In this document: positions 46,401 through 55,966 of the stretch, one piece after another
How positions within the stretch are numbered: the stretch's first letter is position 1
Layout: each line of letters starts with the position of its first letter
Assembly (NCBI GenBank): GCA_017577365.1
Contig: PKRJ01000006.1
Coordinates: 26,175 to 90,174, forward strand
Length of the DNA: 64,000 nt
From: Gammaproteobacteria bacterium
GTDB taxonomy: Bacteria > Pseudomonadota > Gammaproteobacteria > Steroidobacterales > Rariloculaceae
Direction: 5' to 3'
The notes under the pieces: generated by a model
What the model was told of the DNA's origin: nothing
Database searches by the model: none
What the model saw: the letters and a program-made list of their open reading frames with translations, nothing else
Position numbers and translations under genes: made by a program

Positions 46401-48083
46401 TCAGCGTATCCATGCCGTCACGCCGCCCGGCGACTTCGGACGGCGAAACTCCAGACCGCTTTCGACCGCGCCGATATCGGGTCCGGAGCCGCGATAGTCG
46501 AGCGTGACCGGCTCGCCTTGCGACCACTGCACGGGGTCCGCGAGCGTCAGCGTGCTCGCCTCGTAGTCGACCTTCATGACGCGCGTGGGACGGCTCTTGC
46601 CGATGCGGATCACGTCGCCGAGCGTCACGCCGAAGCCGTCGGTGAAATACGCCGGATCCTCGATCGGGACGACTTTGCCCGAGCCGCCCGCACGCGTGTA
46701 CGTGAGCGGAACCGCGGCGTCGATGCCGGGGCTTCCCGGCTGCAGCGCGAAGTCCTGCGGCTCTTGCGGATCCGGCGAGGCGAAGATCGGCTCGGCCTCG
46801 ATATTGCCGCGGAAATGCGCGTCGAAGCGCTTCTCCGCCTCGGCGAGGTCGAGCGCGGCACCGACGCCGCGCAGCTCGATCGTCGCGTCGTTCCCCGAGC
46901 TCTTGGCGATCAGATTGCCTTCGATGATCGACTGGCCCACTTCGCCGGACGGATTCGACTCGAGCCGAAACAGGAGATCGCCTTCGGTAATGCTCGGATC
47001 GCGGCGGTTGCCGTACACGATGTTGTTCTTGAAGACGTTGCCGGTCACGCCTTCGCCGCCCTCGTAGAAGACGAGTCCCCATGCCGGCCCGCCGTTGCCG
47101 TAGAAGGTGTTGTGATAGATTCGATTGTCTCTCGCGATCTTCGAGCCGCTACGGCTTTCCGACGTGATGCCTTCCTTGCTGTTCGCGTAGATGAGATTGC
47201 GCCGCACGATGTTGCGCTCGCCCTCGGTTTTCATGCCGGCGTTGCTCGGCACGTCGGCGGAGCGACCGGCGTTCCGGACGATGTTCTCCTCGAACAGGTT
47301 GCTTCGGCCCATCAGCGACAGGTTGCGTCCGCCGGCGCCCTTGCCCGCGACCGCGGACCAGTCGTTGTCGAAAACGTTGCGGCGAATCACGTTGCGGTCG
47401 CCCTTGACCTGCAGCAGGTTGTGCGCGCCGCGCGTCACGACGTTGCCCTGGAGCAGATTGCTGGTCGCGCCGCCGTTGATTTGGATGCTGTCCCCGTAGT
47501 CCTGGCCGTTCTCGTCCCGAAACACGCCGACGAAGTCGATGACGTTGTTGACCAGCTTGTTGTTGTGCGAGCCTTCGCCGATGCGGATGCCGTGCCACCC
47601 GTACGCGTAGCGGAACGACGAGCCCGCGATCGTGTTGTAGCTGCCCTTCTCGATCTCCACGAAATGCTGCACGCGCGCCTTCGGATGTCCCTCGACGCCG
47701 TCGACGTGGATGCCTTCGATCCTGATGTGCGAGCGATTGCGGAGGTCGATCGCGATCTCGAGCCCTCGCGGCTCGTCGGACGTCAGCACCGGTTCGCCGT
47801 CGCCGTAGGCCCGATAGCGAATCGGCGCCTCCGGCGTGCCGCTTTGCTCCGGACGGATCGGGTCGTTGACGTATTTCCCACCGAGCAGATGCACGACGTC
47901 GCCGGGTCGAACCGAACGGTTCGCTTTGGCGATCGTGCGCCACGGCGCGGATGCGCTCGTGCCGTCGTTGTCGTCGTTGCCTTGCGGTGAAACGTAGTAG
48001 TCGGCCGCGGACGCCAGCGAGGCGCAGAAGGCGAGCGTGATCGTGAAGAGCAACGAGAATGCGGTGCGCATCGGCTTCGGCAT
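46401..48083 (-). CDS. Exported right-handed parallel beta-helix protein
   Basis: 560 residues. Signal peptide (LFTITLAFCASLASA) then DYYVSPQGNDDNDGTSASAPW, the DUF1565 opening of PL-type and epimerase-type beta-helices. Repeats of N-rich coils follow, for example NKLVNNVIDF, NVIRRNVFDN, NLFEENIVRN, NIVRRNLIYAN and NRIYHNTFYGN. The fold is shared by mannuronan C5-epimerases (AlgG) and pectate or alginate lyases. The catalytic Asp-Pro-His-Asp of AlgG was not seen, so activity is open. It converges on the lyase gene. Probably periplasmic modification or degradation of the polymer. Confidence 0.82.
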   Translation of the reverse strand: MPKPMRTAFSLLFTITLAFCASLASAADYYVSPQGNDDNDGTSASAPWRTIAKANRSVRPGDVVHLLGGKYVNDPIRPEQSGTPEAPIRYRAYGDGEPVLTSDEPRGLEIAIDLRNRSHIRIEGIHVDGVEGHPKARVQHFVEIEKGSYNTIAGSSFRYAYGWHGIRIGEGSHNNKLVNNVIDFVGVFRDENGQDYGDSIQINGGATSNLLQGNVVTRGAHNLLQVKGDRNVIRRNVFDNDWSAVAGKGAGGRNLSLMGRSNLFEENIVRNAGRSADVPSNAGMKTEGERNIVRRNLIYANSKEGITSESRSGSKIARDNRIYHNTFYGNGGPAWGLVFYEGGEGVTGNVFKNNIVYGNRRDPSITEGDLLFRLESNPSGEVGQSIIEGNLIAKSSGNDATIELRGVGAALDLAEAEKRFDAHFRGNIEAEPIFASPDPQEPQDFALQPGSPGIDAAVPLTYTRAGGSGKVVPIEDPAYFTDGFGVTLGDVIRIGKSRPTRVMKVDYEASTLTLADPVQWSQGEPVTLDYRGSGPDIGAVESGLEFRRPKSPGGVTAWIR

Positions 48084-48422
48084 CGTGACTTCTCCGTGGG
48101 CTTCGGCGCGGGTTCGCGAGCGCGGAGCGCAACGATCTCGGACGTTCGCCGTGCGGATCTCGGCGACTTCGGCTCCGCGAGCTCGGGTTCGAGCCGTATG
48201 AAGCGGCTTTCATCGCGGCGCGTCATGCCGCGTTTCTCGGATTCGGCGCATTTCGCGCCAGGCCCCCGCGGGAGGCGGCAACCCTATCACGCCGAATACC
48301 ATCCTGAAAACTGTACGCAATCGGCGACGGTTCTGCGCTGCGCGCGAGACGACGCGCGCAGAATGACGTTGGCGGCCGGGCTGGTAGGGCGAGCCCGCCC
48401 TACACCGGCTCGCTGCGAATTC
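48084..48422 (-). other. Intergenic region with a REP-like hairpin
   Basis: 339 bp without a gene. GTAGGGCG (48385-48392), AGCC, CGCCCTAC (48397-48404) form a perfect hairpin 18 bp after the stop of the minus-strand GT4 gene at 48423. Its form (GTAGGGCG...CGCCCTAC) resembles dispersed REP-type elements and could also end transcription. The remainder holds nothing I can name. Confidence 0.5.
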
Positions 48423-49676
48423 TCAGCGGACTTTCGCTCCGACTCGATTCGCCAGAACGGGTTCCAACGCGTTCTTGCGGAGCCGCTCGGGTGCGGTGAG
48501 CAACTCGACGAGCGGCAGGGCGCTCTCCGGCGAATGATGGCGGACGGCGTAGGCCCGCGCCGCGCGGCCGAGCTCGCGAAGGCGCGTGCGGTCGTGGAGC
48601 AGCGAGGCGACGGCGTCGACGAGCCGCTCGTCGCTGCCGACGAAGACGCCCGCGCCGCCGCGCGACAGGCAGCCGTCGGGATCGACGAAGCAGCTCACGA
48701 CCGGCACGCCGCGTAGCCATGCCTGGATGAACGTATTCGGGAATCCCTCCCACAGGCTCGTATTCACGAGCAAGTCGCTCGCCTCGAGCTCCCGCTCGAC
48801 CTGCTCGATCGGCAGCTCGCCGAGATAGCGCAGGTTCGAAAGCCGCGCGATCCGCTCGTGCAGCGCACCGAAACGCGCTCGCGGCCCCGGCCGACCGATC
48901 ATCACGAACTCGACGTCGTCGCGGTGCGAGAGCGCCTCGGCGAGATCGACGAAGACCTCGGGGCGCTTCAGCGGCTTGAAGTTCGCGATCCAAACGACCC
49001 GCACGCGCGCGGGCTCCTCGGCGGACCGGCACAGATCCGGAATCGGCTGGAAGTTGCGCACGACGAGCGTCGCGTCGAGCCCGTGCGCGGATTTGAGCAT
49101 GCGCGCCTGCTGCTCCGTCTGAGCGACGATCGCGTCGGCGCGGCGCATGCCGTAGAGACCGACTCGCCGCGCGACCCATTTCACGAGCCCATAGCGGCTC
49201 CACTCGAATGGCACCGCCTTCTCCACGTCGCGATCCGAGGCCACGTGATAGACGAGCTTCGCGCCGTGTCCGCGGCAGTACCAGGCGCAGGCACCGGTGA
49301 ACGGCATCAGACATCGCTGGTAGACGACGTCGGGCTCGAGCTCGCGCAGCGTACGCACGAGCGAAGGCAGGTCGAGCAGCATTCGCAGTCGGCCCTGGTT
49401 GCCGCTCGAGCCGAACGTGACGATGCGATAACCGTCGCGCTCGCGGTTTTCCGGCGCGTTACGAGTCACGAAAAGGATCTCGACGTCGCGGCGCGGGCGG
49501 AGGAGCTCGAGCAGGCATCGCGCTTGATACTGCGCGCCTCCCATCAGCGCTTCCCAGTGCGAGTCGATGACGAGCGCGATCCGAGTCCGCCGCCGCTCCG
49601 CGACCACCGCGCCGTCCGCGTTCGAAACTGCGCCGCTCGAGGCGGCGGTCCGCGCGTCGTCCTCGGTCTCCGTCAT
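48423..49676 (-). CDS. Glycosyltransferase family 4
   Basis: 417 residues. An acidic, disordered stretch of 30 residues precedes the GT-B fold. The N-terminal domain has IALVIDSHWEALMGGAQYQAR (here the family's substrate loop) and KLVYHVASDRDVEK. The C-terminal domain has VVWIANFKPLKRPEVFVDLAE and LVNTSLWEGFPNTFIQAWLRGVPVVS, with the acidic residue in the donor-phosphate motif. The enzyme acts in the cytoplasm. Its ATG overlaps the sulfotransferase stop (ATGA at 49673-49676). Confidence 0.88.
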   Translation of the reverse strand: MTETEDDARTAASSGAVSNADGAVVAERRRTRIALVIDSHWEALMGGAQYQARCLLELLRPRRDVEILFVTRNAPENRERDGYRIVTFGSSGNQGRLRMLLDLPSLVRTLRELEPDVVYQRCLMPFTGACAWYCRGHGAKLVYHVASDRDVEKAVPFEWSRYGLVKWVARRVGLYGMRRADAIVAQTEQQARMLKSAHGLDATLVVRNFQPIPDLCRSAEEPARVRVVWIANFKPLKRPEVFVDLAEALSHRDDVEFVMIGRPGPRARFGALHERIARLSNLRYLGELPIEQVERELEASDLLVNTSLWEGFPNTFIQAWLRGVPVVSCFVDPDGCLSRGGAGVFVGSDERLVDAVASLLHDRTRLRELGRAARAYAVRHHSPESALPLVELLTAPERLRKNALEPVLANRVGAKVR

Positions 49677-50701
49677 GGGGCCGCCTCCGGGCGTCTTCTG
49701 ATCAGATAGTGGCCGAGGTAGACGGCTGCGGAGCGCACCAGCCCGCGCTTCTCGACGTCTCGCGTGATCAGCGTGAGACCGTCCTTCACGCGCAGCAGCT
49801 CGAGCACGGGGCGGTTGAGGCTCCGGGGGCCGCGTGCGAGCTCCGGCTCGTAGCCGAGCGCGTGCATCGCGTCCCACGCGATCGACTCGATCTCGCGGAC
49901 CATGCGCGGCTCGAGCGCACGCCGCCAGCGGCCGAGATTCGTCGAGACGATGCCGGTTCGCCCCTTCGTCGAGCCGTGATTCTCCACGGGCCGGTCTAGC
50001 GCGAGCATCGATTCGGTGAACTCGACGCCGAGGTGGTTGCACAATCGACCGAGCTCGGCGGACGGATCGGTCAGCAACGCCTCGTAATGCACGCACGCGA
50101 GCGCCGGCGTGCCTCGTTCGACGAGCTCGGCGATGCGCAGCATCGCATCGTTCCAACGGTGCGCCGCGCGACGCATGTCCTTGCCGAAACTTTCGCGCAT
50201 CGAGAGACAGTAGTCGCGCACGTCGCGGACGATGTGGATCAGCCGTGCGCGGGGAAACAGGCGTGTGAGCGTGTCGACGTGCTCGACATAGCCGGGCGTC
50301 TTGTCGCCCCAGATGACGCCGGAGCCCGGCTCCGCCTCGAGCTCCGCGCGCACGAACCCCTCGAACAAGCCGGCGGCGTCGAACCTGCCGCGGCACGCCC
50401 TATGCCAGAGCTCGACCGAGAGCGGTCCGCGCGCCTTTTGCCGATAGTCGAAGTACGGCGACTTGCGCAAGGCGCTCGCGAGCCGCGCGAGCTCGGCTTC
50501 GGTCCGCGGCTCTCCCCGCGACGCGACCCATGCATCGATGAACGGCAAGAAGTCCGTTTCCCACGGCAGGATCCGGATGCGCGGGTGGCGATCGAGAAGA
50601 TTGCGCAAGAGCTTCGTGCCGGAGCGCGGCATGCCGATGACGAAAAGCGGTCCTTCCCAATTGGCTCCATCGGTCCGCATCCGTGGTGCTCCGTCGGTCA
50701 T
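49673..50701 (-). CDS. PAPS-dependent sulfotransferase
   Basis: 342 residues. The 5'-phosphosulfate-binding loop is VIGMPRSGTKLLRNLL near residue 22, and the 3'-phosphate-binding region is LIHIVRDVRDYCLSMRESF. DKTPGYVEH is the acceptor-side motif of this bacterial family. It transfers sulfate from PAPS to a sugar or other acceptor in the cytoplasm. It is translationally coupled to a GT4, so its target is likely the cluster's glycan. The ATG at 50701 lies just upstream of the conserved core; an internal ATG at 50680 also fits. Confidence 0.86.
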   Translation of the reverse strand: MTDGAPRMRTDGANWEGPLFVIGMPRSGTKLLRNLLDRHPRIRILPWETDFLPFIDAWVASRGEPRTEAELARLASALRKSPYFDYRQKARGPLSVELWHRACRGRFDAAGLFEGFVRAELEAEPGSGVIWGDKTPGYVEHVDTLTRLFPRARLIHIVRDVRDYCLSMRESFGKDMRRAAHRWNDAMLRIAELVERGTPALACVHYEALLTDPSAELGRLCNHLGVEFTESMLALDRPVENHGSTKGRTGIVSTNLGRWRRALEPRMVREIESIAWDAMHALGYEPELARGPRSLNRPVLELLRVKDGLTLITRDVEKRGLVRSAAVYLGHYLIRRRPEAAP

Positions 50702-50963
50702 CGAGTCGATCTCGTCGTTGCACGGCGAATGCAAGGCGGGTGCCACGGCGCCTGAACCGACACGCGGGTCCTCGCCCATGGGCCGGGCCGAGCGCGGCAC
50801 GCCGGCTCGATTGCAAATCTTGGGATCGCTCGCGTCTCTTGCGACGACGGTGGTGGTCCTCGCGTCGCGTGGACCGGGTCGGCAAGCCGGTGTCGCGCGG
50901 CGCGCGACGGCACGGCGCGATTCTTGGATAGGCCGCGGGACGAAGCTTCGAAACGGATGCGGC

Positions 50964-52082
50964 GTGACGGACGAGCGGTTGAACGTGCTCATGGTCGGAC
51001 CGGGGCTCGACGTCGCCGGGGGGATCTCGGCGGTCGTGAACCATTGGCTCGCGGCCGGGCTCGACGAGCGCGTCACGCTTCGCTATATCGCGACGCTCGA
51101 CGGCCGCGACGCGGATCGCCCGGCACGAAAGCTCGGAAGCTGCGCGCGCGCGTATGCGTCGTTCGCGCGCGAAGCCCTGACGCGGACGGTCGATATCGTG
51201 CACGTGCACTTGTCGACCGGCGCGAGCTTCTACCGCAAGCTCGGGATCCTCGAGGCCGCGCGGCTCAGAAGGCTCAAGACCGTCGTGCACCTGCACGGCT
51301 CGCGCTTCATGGAGTTCTACGCGCACGGATCGCGACGCCGCGTGCGGCTGATCCGCCGGGTTCTCGATCGCGCCGACGCCGTGATCGTTCTTTCCGCGGC
51401 ATGGCGCGATTTCGTGCACGGCATCTCGTCGAATCCGAACGTGCACATCCTGCACAACGGCGCGACGAAGGCGATGTTCGGGCCGCGCGCGAGCAACGGC
51501 GAAGAGATCGTGATCTCGTTCATGGGACGCCTCGGCGATCGCAAAGGGACGTGGGATCTGCTCGAGGCGTTCAGGCGGCTCGCGGGCGAGGTGCCGAACG
51601 TGCGCCTCATCCTCGGCGGCGACGGCGAGACGGAGAAGGCGCGGCGGATCGTCGCGCGCGACGGCCTCGAAGGGCGGGTCACGGTGACCGGCTGGCTCGC
51701 GGGGGCGGACAAGCTCGACGTGTTCAACAGAACGGATATCTACGTGTTGCCGTCGTATCACGAGGGGCTGCCCGCGTCGATCGTCGAGGCGATGGCCGCC
51801 GGCGCGCCGATCGTCTCGACGCCGGTCGGGGGGATCCCCGAAGCGGTCATCGACGGCCACAACGGCTATCTCGTCGCGCCGGGCGATATCGACGCGCTCC
51901 ACGATCGTCTGCGCAGGCTCGTGCTCGATGCTGGGCTGCGCGATCGCATGGGACGGCGCAGCCGCGAGCTGATGGAGAAGCATTTCGAGCTGGATGCGCT
52001 TCTCGATCGGCTCGTCGAGGTCTATCGCACCACGTTGCGCAGCGATGGCCGTCCGCGCTTGAAACCGGCCGTGCCCGGCTGA
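50964..52082 (+). CDS. Glycosyltransferase family 4
   Basis: 372 residues. GT-B fold with N-terminal LNVLMVGPGLDVAGGISAVV and HVHLSTGASFYRK, and C-terminal VISFMGRLGDRKGTWDLLEAF, LILGGDGETEKAR and the donor motif SYHEGLPASIVEAMAAGAPIVSTPVGG. The GTG at 50964 starts just before the first strand; open frame continues upstream without family sequence. The last 61 bases overlap the last 61 bases of the convergent GT4 gene (52022-53314). 262 bp upstream is shared with the divergent sulfotransferase. Confidence 0.9.
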   Translation: MTDERLNVLMVGPGLDVAGGISAVVNHWLAAGLDERVTLRYIATLDGRDADRPARKLGSCARAYASFAREALTRTVDIVHVHLSTGASFYRKLGILEAARLRRLKTVVHLHGSRFMEFYAHGSRRRVRLIRRVLDRADAVIVLSAAWRDFVHGISSNPNVHILHNGATKAMFGPRASNGEEIVISFMGRLGDRKGTWDLLEAFRRLAGEVPNVRLILGGDGETEKARRIVARDGLEGRVTVTGWLAGADKLDVFNRTDIYVLPSYHEGLPASIVEAMAAGAPIVSTPVGGIPEAVIDGHNGYLVAPGDIDALHDRLRRLVLDAGLRDRMGRRSRELMEKHFELDALLDRLVEVYRTTLRSDGRPRLKPAVPG

Positions 52083-53314
52083 TCGGTCGAAAGCACCCGA
52101 AAATAGGTTTCCTCGACGAGGTCCGCCATGCGGCGGTGCGTGCGGAATCGCTCGACGAACCGACGCCCCGCTCGGCCCATCTCCGCCGCCTCGTCCGGAT
52201 GCGCGAGCACGTGCAGGATCGCGACCGCGAACTCGTCTTCGTCCCAATCCGCGAGAAGCCCCGCGCCGCTGTCGCGCAGGATCGGCGTTTGCTCGGGATG
52301 CGTGCTGGCGACGACCGGACGCCCGAGCGCCATGTACTCGATGAGCTTCGTCGGCGACGTCGACAAGAGCAGCGGAATCGGCGCATAGGGCGATACGCAG
52401 ACGTCCGCCGCGCGGACGTAGTCCCACGCGCGCGGTTCGTCGAGCCAGCCGGTGATCGTGACCGCGTGCTCGACGCCGAGACGGCGCGCCTCGTCGGTCA
52501 GCGCGCGCTCGTCCCCGGCCATGCCGCCCTTGCCCACGAAGAGCAGCCTTGCGCGCGGCTCGCGCTCCACGACTCGCGCGAGCACGCGCACGAGGAACTC
52601 GAGCTGCCGTTGGCGCAGCAGCGTGCCGAGGTAGACGATCCAGCGTTCGTTCGAAGGCTTGTCGACGCCGACGCCGACGCTCGCGTCGAGCCGCGCGAGG
52701 TTCAGAGAGCTAGGCACCGGCGTCATCTTCTCGATGGGAACGCCCTCGGCCGCCATGTCCCGACGCATCTGCTCGCTCTGCACGAACACGTGCCGGGCGC
52801 TCGGCAGGATCACGCGGTGGAGGATCGTCTTCTGCAACGCGCCGCGGAGCAGATACAGCCAGCGGTATCGTGCGAAGGCTCGCCGCGCGTTGTATAGCGC
52901 GGACTCCGAATGCGGAAACGCGATCCAGTAGAAGAACGGCACGTCGTGCAGCTTGCACGCCGCGATCGCGACCAGCGCGCCCAAGTATTTGTCCTTCACC
53001 TGAACCAGGTCGTAGTCGCCTTTCTCGAGCAGCGCGAACGTGCGCAGGTCGTTGACGAACGCGAGCCAGTGCTTGCGGAACCGATGGCGGCGTGCTCTCC
53101 CGGGATCCGTGTCGGCGACGTACGCGACGCCGAGGCCGAAAGGCCGCGCGCCGCCGCGGCTGTCATGACGGGGATCGGGGCGCAGCAGCCAGTCGACGAC
53201 GTGGCCGCGCGCCGCGAACTCGTCGCCGAAGATCGCTTTCGCGGCCGGGCGGAACGGCGGGAACATGTCCGACGTCATCAACAGCAGCCGGAGTCTCGCT
53301 CGTTCGGCGTTCAT
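52022..53314 (-). CDS. Glycosyltransferase family 4
   Basis: 430 residues. The GT-B N-terminal domain has LLLMTSDMFPPFRPAAKAIFG and DLVQVKDKYLGALVAIAACK. The C-terminal domain has WIVYLGTLLRQRQLEFLVRVLA, VEHAVTITGWLDEP and the donor motif SPTKLIEYMALGRPVVASTHPE. The ATG at 53314 overlaps the sulfotransferase stop (53311-53314). Its 3' end overlaps the convergent GT4 gene by 61 bp. It acts in the cytoplasm on the polymer repeat unit. Confidence 0.9.
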   Translation of the reverse strand: MNAERARLRLLLMTSDMFPPFRPAAKAIFGDEFAARGHVVDWLLRPDPRHDSRGGARPFGLGVAYVADTDPGRARRHRFRKHWLAFVNDLRTFALLEKGDYDLVQVKDKYLGALVAIAACKLHDVPFFYWIAFPHSESALYNARRAFARYRWLYLLRGALQKTILHRVILPSARHVFVQSEQMRRDMAAEGVPIEKMTPVPSSLNLARLDASVGVGVDKPSNERWIVYLGTLLRQRQLEFLVRVLARVVEREPRARLLFVGKGGMAGDERALTDEARRLGVEHAVTITGWLDEPRAWDYVRAADVCVSPYAPIPLLLSTSPTKLIEYMALGRPVVASTHPEQTPILRDSGAGLLADWDEDEFAVAILHVLAHPDEAAEMGRAGRRFVERFRTHRRMADLVEETYFRVLSTDQPGTAGFKRGRPSLRNVVR

Positions 53315-54147
53315 GCCGCGGCCTCCCGAGCTCGAAGCCGCGCCTCGCGGGCGCGCTCGTAGACGTTTCGGCACGTCTCTTCGACGTACGCGGCCTGCGC
53401 GGCCGGCAACAGCCGGCCTTTGTTCACGCTCCGCGCGTGCAGGAGTCCCCCGAGCTCCGGACGGTAGGGCAGATCGAGAAACTCGAAGACGGCCGGGAGG
53501 AGCGCTTCCTTGTGCAACACGAGCTCGTCGTAGTCGACGACGATCATGCGCTCCGGCGCGAGCCGCTCGACGAGCTCGAAGGTCTGTCCGACCTTGCCGA
53601 CGTACGACGCGCACGCCTTCTCGAGGCGCGACGGCGGGAACAGCGACCGCGGCGTGCGGGCCCGCATGTTGCCCGCGCGAGGCACGGCCGGCGCGCCGCA
53701 CGCGACGTAGAGGCGATTCAGGGCGGCGCGCCGCCAGTGGTGCAGCATCGAGCGCACCACCGACAACGGCTCGCGGACGACCCAGACGAGGCGGAAGTCG
53801 TCGTGCTCGAAGTATTCGCGGAACCGATCGTTGAGATACGTCGTCTGGAACGCGAGCCGGCCTCGCGCGGCCGTCTCGACTTGACCCGCGAGGATCAGCG
53901 CCGCGTCGAGCTCGTCGTCGTCGCCGAAGCGGAAATCGCCCATGCCGTCGGCGCTCGATACGAGCCGCGCGACGGCCGTGGTCCCCGAGCGCTGACAGCC
54001 GGCGATGAGTATCGGCCGAGAGAACGAGTCGATCCGCGCGAGCAGCCGCCGGCCCGGCCGCTTGACGACACGCGAGAACTCCGCCCACGTGTGGACTCGA
54101 GGCCCGCGCCAGATGACGTTGCGGTCGTCCATCACCGCCCCCCGCAT
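53311..54147 (-). CDS. Sulfotransferase family protein
   Basis: 278 residues. The PAPS-binding loop is ILIAGCQRSGTTAVARLV near residue 46 and the second motif is LVWVVREPLSVVRSMLHHW. A third family segment MIVVDYDELVLHKEALLPAVFEFL follows. It belongs to the large sulfotransferase 1/3 superfamily and is distinct from the enzyme at 49673. Together they suggest at least two sulfation steps. It is translationally coupled to the downstream GT4. The ATG at 54147 has AAGGAG only 3 nt away; the ATG at 54132 is an alternative. Confidence 0.82.
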   Translation of the reverse strand: MRGAVMDDRNVIWRGPRVHTWAEFSRVVKRPGRRLLARIDSFSRPILIAGCQRSGTTAVARLVSSADGMGDFRFGDDDELDAALILAGQVETAARGRLAFQTTYLNDRFREYFEHDDFRLVWVVREPLSVVRSMLHHWRRAALNRLYVACGAPAVPRAGNMRARTPRSLFPPSRLEKACASYVGKVGQTFELVERLAPERMIVVDYDELVLHKEALLPAVFEFLDLPYRPELGGLLHARSVNKGRLLPAAQAAYVEETCRNVYERAREARLRAREAAA

Positions 54148-54218
54148 GAGCTCCTTCTCCGGACCGCTCGCCTTGCGAAACGCGGGCCAACTTCGACGAC
54201 GCCGGGCGCCGGGCGCCC

Positions 54219-54236
54219 GCGCAGCGCTCGCTGCGC
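54219..54236. terminator. Hairpin downstream of the flippase gene
   Basis: GCGCAGCG (54219-54226) and CGCTGCGC (54229-54236) are a perfect 8-bp inverted repeat, effectively a six-base stem and loop. It lies 26-43 bp after the flippase stop and before the sulfotransferase start, so it could attenuate transcription between them. Confidence 0.4.
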
Positions 54237-54261
54237 GAAGGCTCGCGGGGCGCGGGCGAGG

Positions 54262-55791
54262 TCAGTGCACGAAGCCGAACGCCCTCAAGAGCTTCGTCTC
54301 GCGGCCCGGGAAGAGCGTCGAGATCAGCTTGCGCTGCTCGGCGGACAGCGCGCCGAAACGCACGTACGCTCCGAAGAACGCTGCCCAGACTCCCGCGCCG
54401 ATCACGAGCTCGGCGAGCGGCGGGGTTTCGAGAAGGCGCACGAGCGCCGCGGCGCCGACGAACGGCAGCCAGATGAGCAACGTCACGCCGAGGAAACGGG
54501 AAGCGTCTTTCCAGACGGCGATATCTCGCACGAACCACCAGATGAAGAGATTCTTCATCAGCACGGCGCTGCCGGACGCGAGCATCGCGCCCGCGATTCC
54601 CAGCATCGGAATCAGCACGACCAGGCCGGCGATGTTGTAGAGCCCGAAGATCTTGCTCGCGAGGAGCACGTGCGCCTTTTCCTTCAGCTGCGCGACCAGC
54701 GTGACCGGCACGTCGATCGCGTTCAATGCCGCGAACGCGAACACGATCGTGAGGAGAGGCGAGTATTCGAGAAACCTGCCCGCGAACACCACGTCGACGA
54801 GCGGCCGGTGAAAGCACGCGACGAAGAGCGCGATGGGGACCATGAAGAGCAGCGACGCGTTCATCAGCAGCGTGAAGTAGCTCTTGACGCGCTCGGCGTT
54901 CGCACGATAGTCGAGGGAGAAGAACAGGGGACGCACGACCGACTCGAGGAACTTGAGCGGCGTGACTCTATAGATCATCGTGCTCAAACGGGTCGCGAAC
55001 GAGTACGCGCCGACGGCGACCGGGTCCAAGTAGTAGACGATGAAGAAATTGTCCGTGCGGGTCTGAAGCGGCAGCGTGCCCGCGTCGTTGAAATTGTAGA
55101 AGAACCCGTACTTGAAGAGCCGCCAGCGCTCGCTGCGAGGCAGGCCCTCTTGCGCGCCGCGCGATCGCTCCGCGCACGTCACGTAGTAGTACTTCATACC
55201 GGCGTAAAGGACGAGATACGCCGCGAGGTCGATCCAGAATACGAGCCGGAGGTCGAGGCCCCATCCGTATCCGACCGCGGCGTACGCGACGGCTTTGAGC
55301 ACCGCGAATGCCGCTTGCACGCCCATGCTGTGCTTCTGGAGCAGATGCGACGACAGCGCGATCGTGAGGATCGAGCACTGAAAGTGCGTCAGCGCGATGA
55401 CGGCGAACAGCAGGAACAGCGAACGGTAGTCTTCGATCTTGAAGATCGGCGCGAGGTCCGCCCAGAACGCGTACACCAGCCCCAGCACGGCCGCGGTCGA
55501 GGCGAGCCTGAGCAGTCCGATCCGCCGCACGAGGAGATCCGCGAGGCGGTGCTCCCCGGCCTTGAGGTACTCCGGCTGATAGCGCCGGAGCGTGTGCTCG
55601 AGCCCGAACGACGCACCGGAAGCGAGGAGCGGCAACAGCGCGTAGAACAGGTTGTAGATCCCGTATTCGGCTTCGCTCAGCAGCCTGACGAGGAGCACGT
55701 AGCCGACGACCGTCGCGATCTGGCCCGGCGGGCGCAGGGCGAGCGTATGGAAGACCGCTCGTCTGGCACGCTGTTTGCTGTAGATCGTCAT
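54262..55791 (-). CDS. Wzx-like polysaccharide flippase (MOP/MATE superfamily)
   Basis: 509 residues with about 14 membrane segments. The opening RRAVFHTLALRPPGQIATVVGYVLLVRLLSEAEYGIYNLFYALLP is the polysaccharide-synthesis family pattern (shown here only as landmarks: LLSEAEYG and TRTDNFFIVYYL). The second-half helices contain FAALNAIDVPVTLVAQ. It should flip the undecaprenyl-linked repeat unit across the inner membrane. The ATG at 55791 is the first one that opens the family sequence. It is divergent from the algD-like gene. Confidence 0.85.
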   Translation of the reverse strand: MTIYSKQRARRAVFHTLALRPPGQIATVVGYVLLVRLLSEAEYGIYNLFYALLPLLASGASFGLEHTLRRYQPEYLKAGEHRLADLLVRRIGLLRLASTAAVLGLVYAFWADLAPIFKIEDYRSLFLLFAVIALTHFQCSILTIALSSHLLQKHSMGVQAAFAVLKAVAYAAVGYGWGLDLRLVFWIDLAAYLVLYAGMKYYYVTCAERSRGAQEGLPRSERWRLFKYGFFYNFNDAGTLPLQTRTDNFFIVYYLDPVAVGAYSFATRLSTMIYRVTPLKFLESVVRPLFFSLDYRANAERVKSYFTLLMNASLLFMVPIALFVACFHRPLVDVVFAGRFLEYSPLLTIVFAFAALNAIDVPVTLVAQLKEKAHVLLASKIFGLYNIAGLVVLIPMLGIAGAMLASGSAVLMKNLFIWWFVRDIAVWKDASRFLGVTLLIWLPFVGAAALVRLLETPPLAELVIGAGVWAAFFGAYVRFGALSAEQRKLISTLFPGRETKLLRAFGFVH

Positions 55792-55858
55792 CGGCGATCG
55801 ACCGGCGAAGTCGGCGTTCGCCCACGGACGTGAGGAACGGGCGATTTGTGCGGTTGTG

Positions 55859-55906
55859 GTTGCAACACCCAAGCATCCTGACACGCAAGTTGCGGCAGCG
55901 GCAACT
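55859..55906. promoter_or_regulatory. Candidate operator: repeated GTTGC inverted elements in the divergent promoter region
   Basis: The 175 bp between the flippase and algD-like starts contain a perfect palindrome GTTGCAAC (55859-55866). A second element AGTTGC (55888-55893) and GCAACT (55901-55906) share the same half-site with a 7-bp spacer. Two related dyads 21-40 bp apart suggest binding sites for a dimeric regulator. No regulator gene is in the cluster window. Confidence 0.35.
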
Positions 55907-55966
55907 GCGGCGAACTCGTGAACGAGCGCGACGCAACGTCGTGCATCGCGGATGCGGGGAGCCCGG

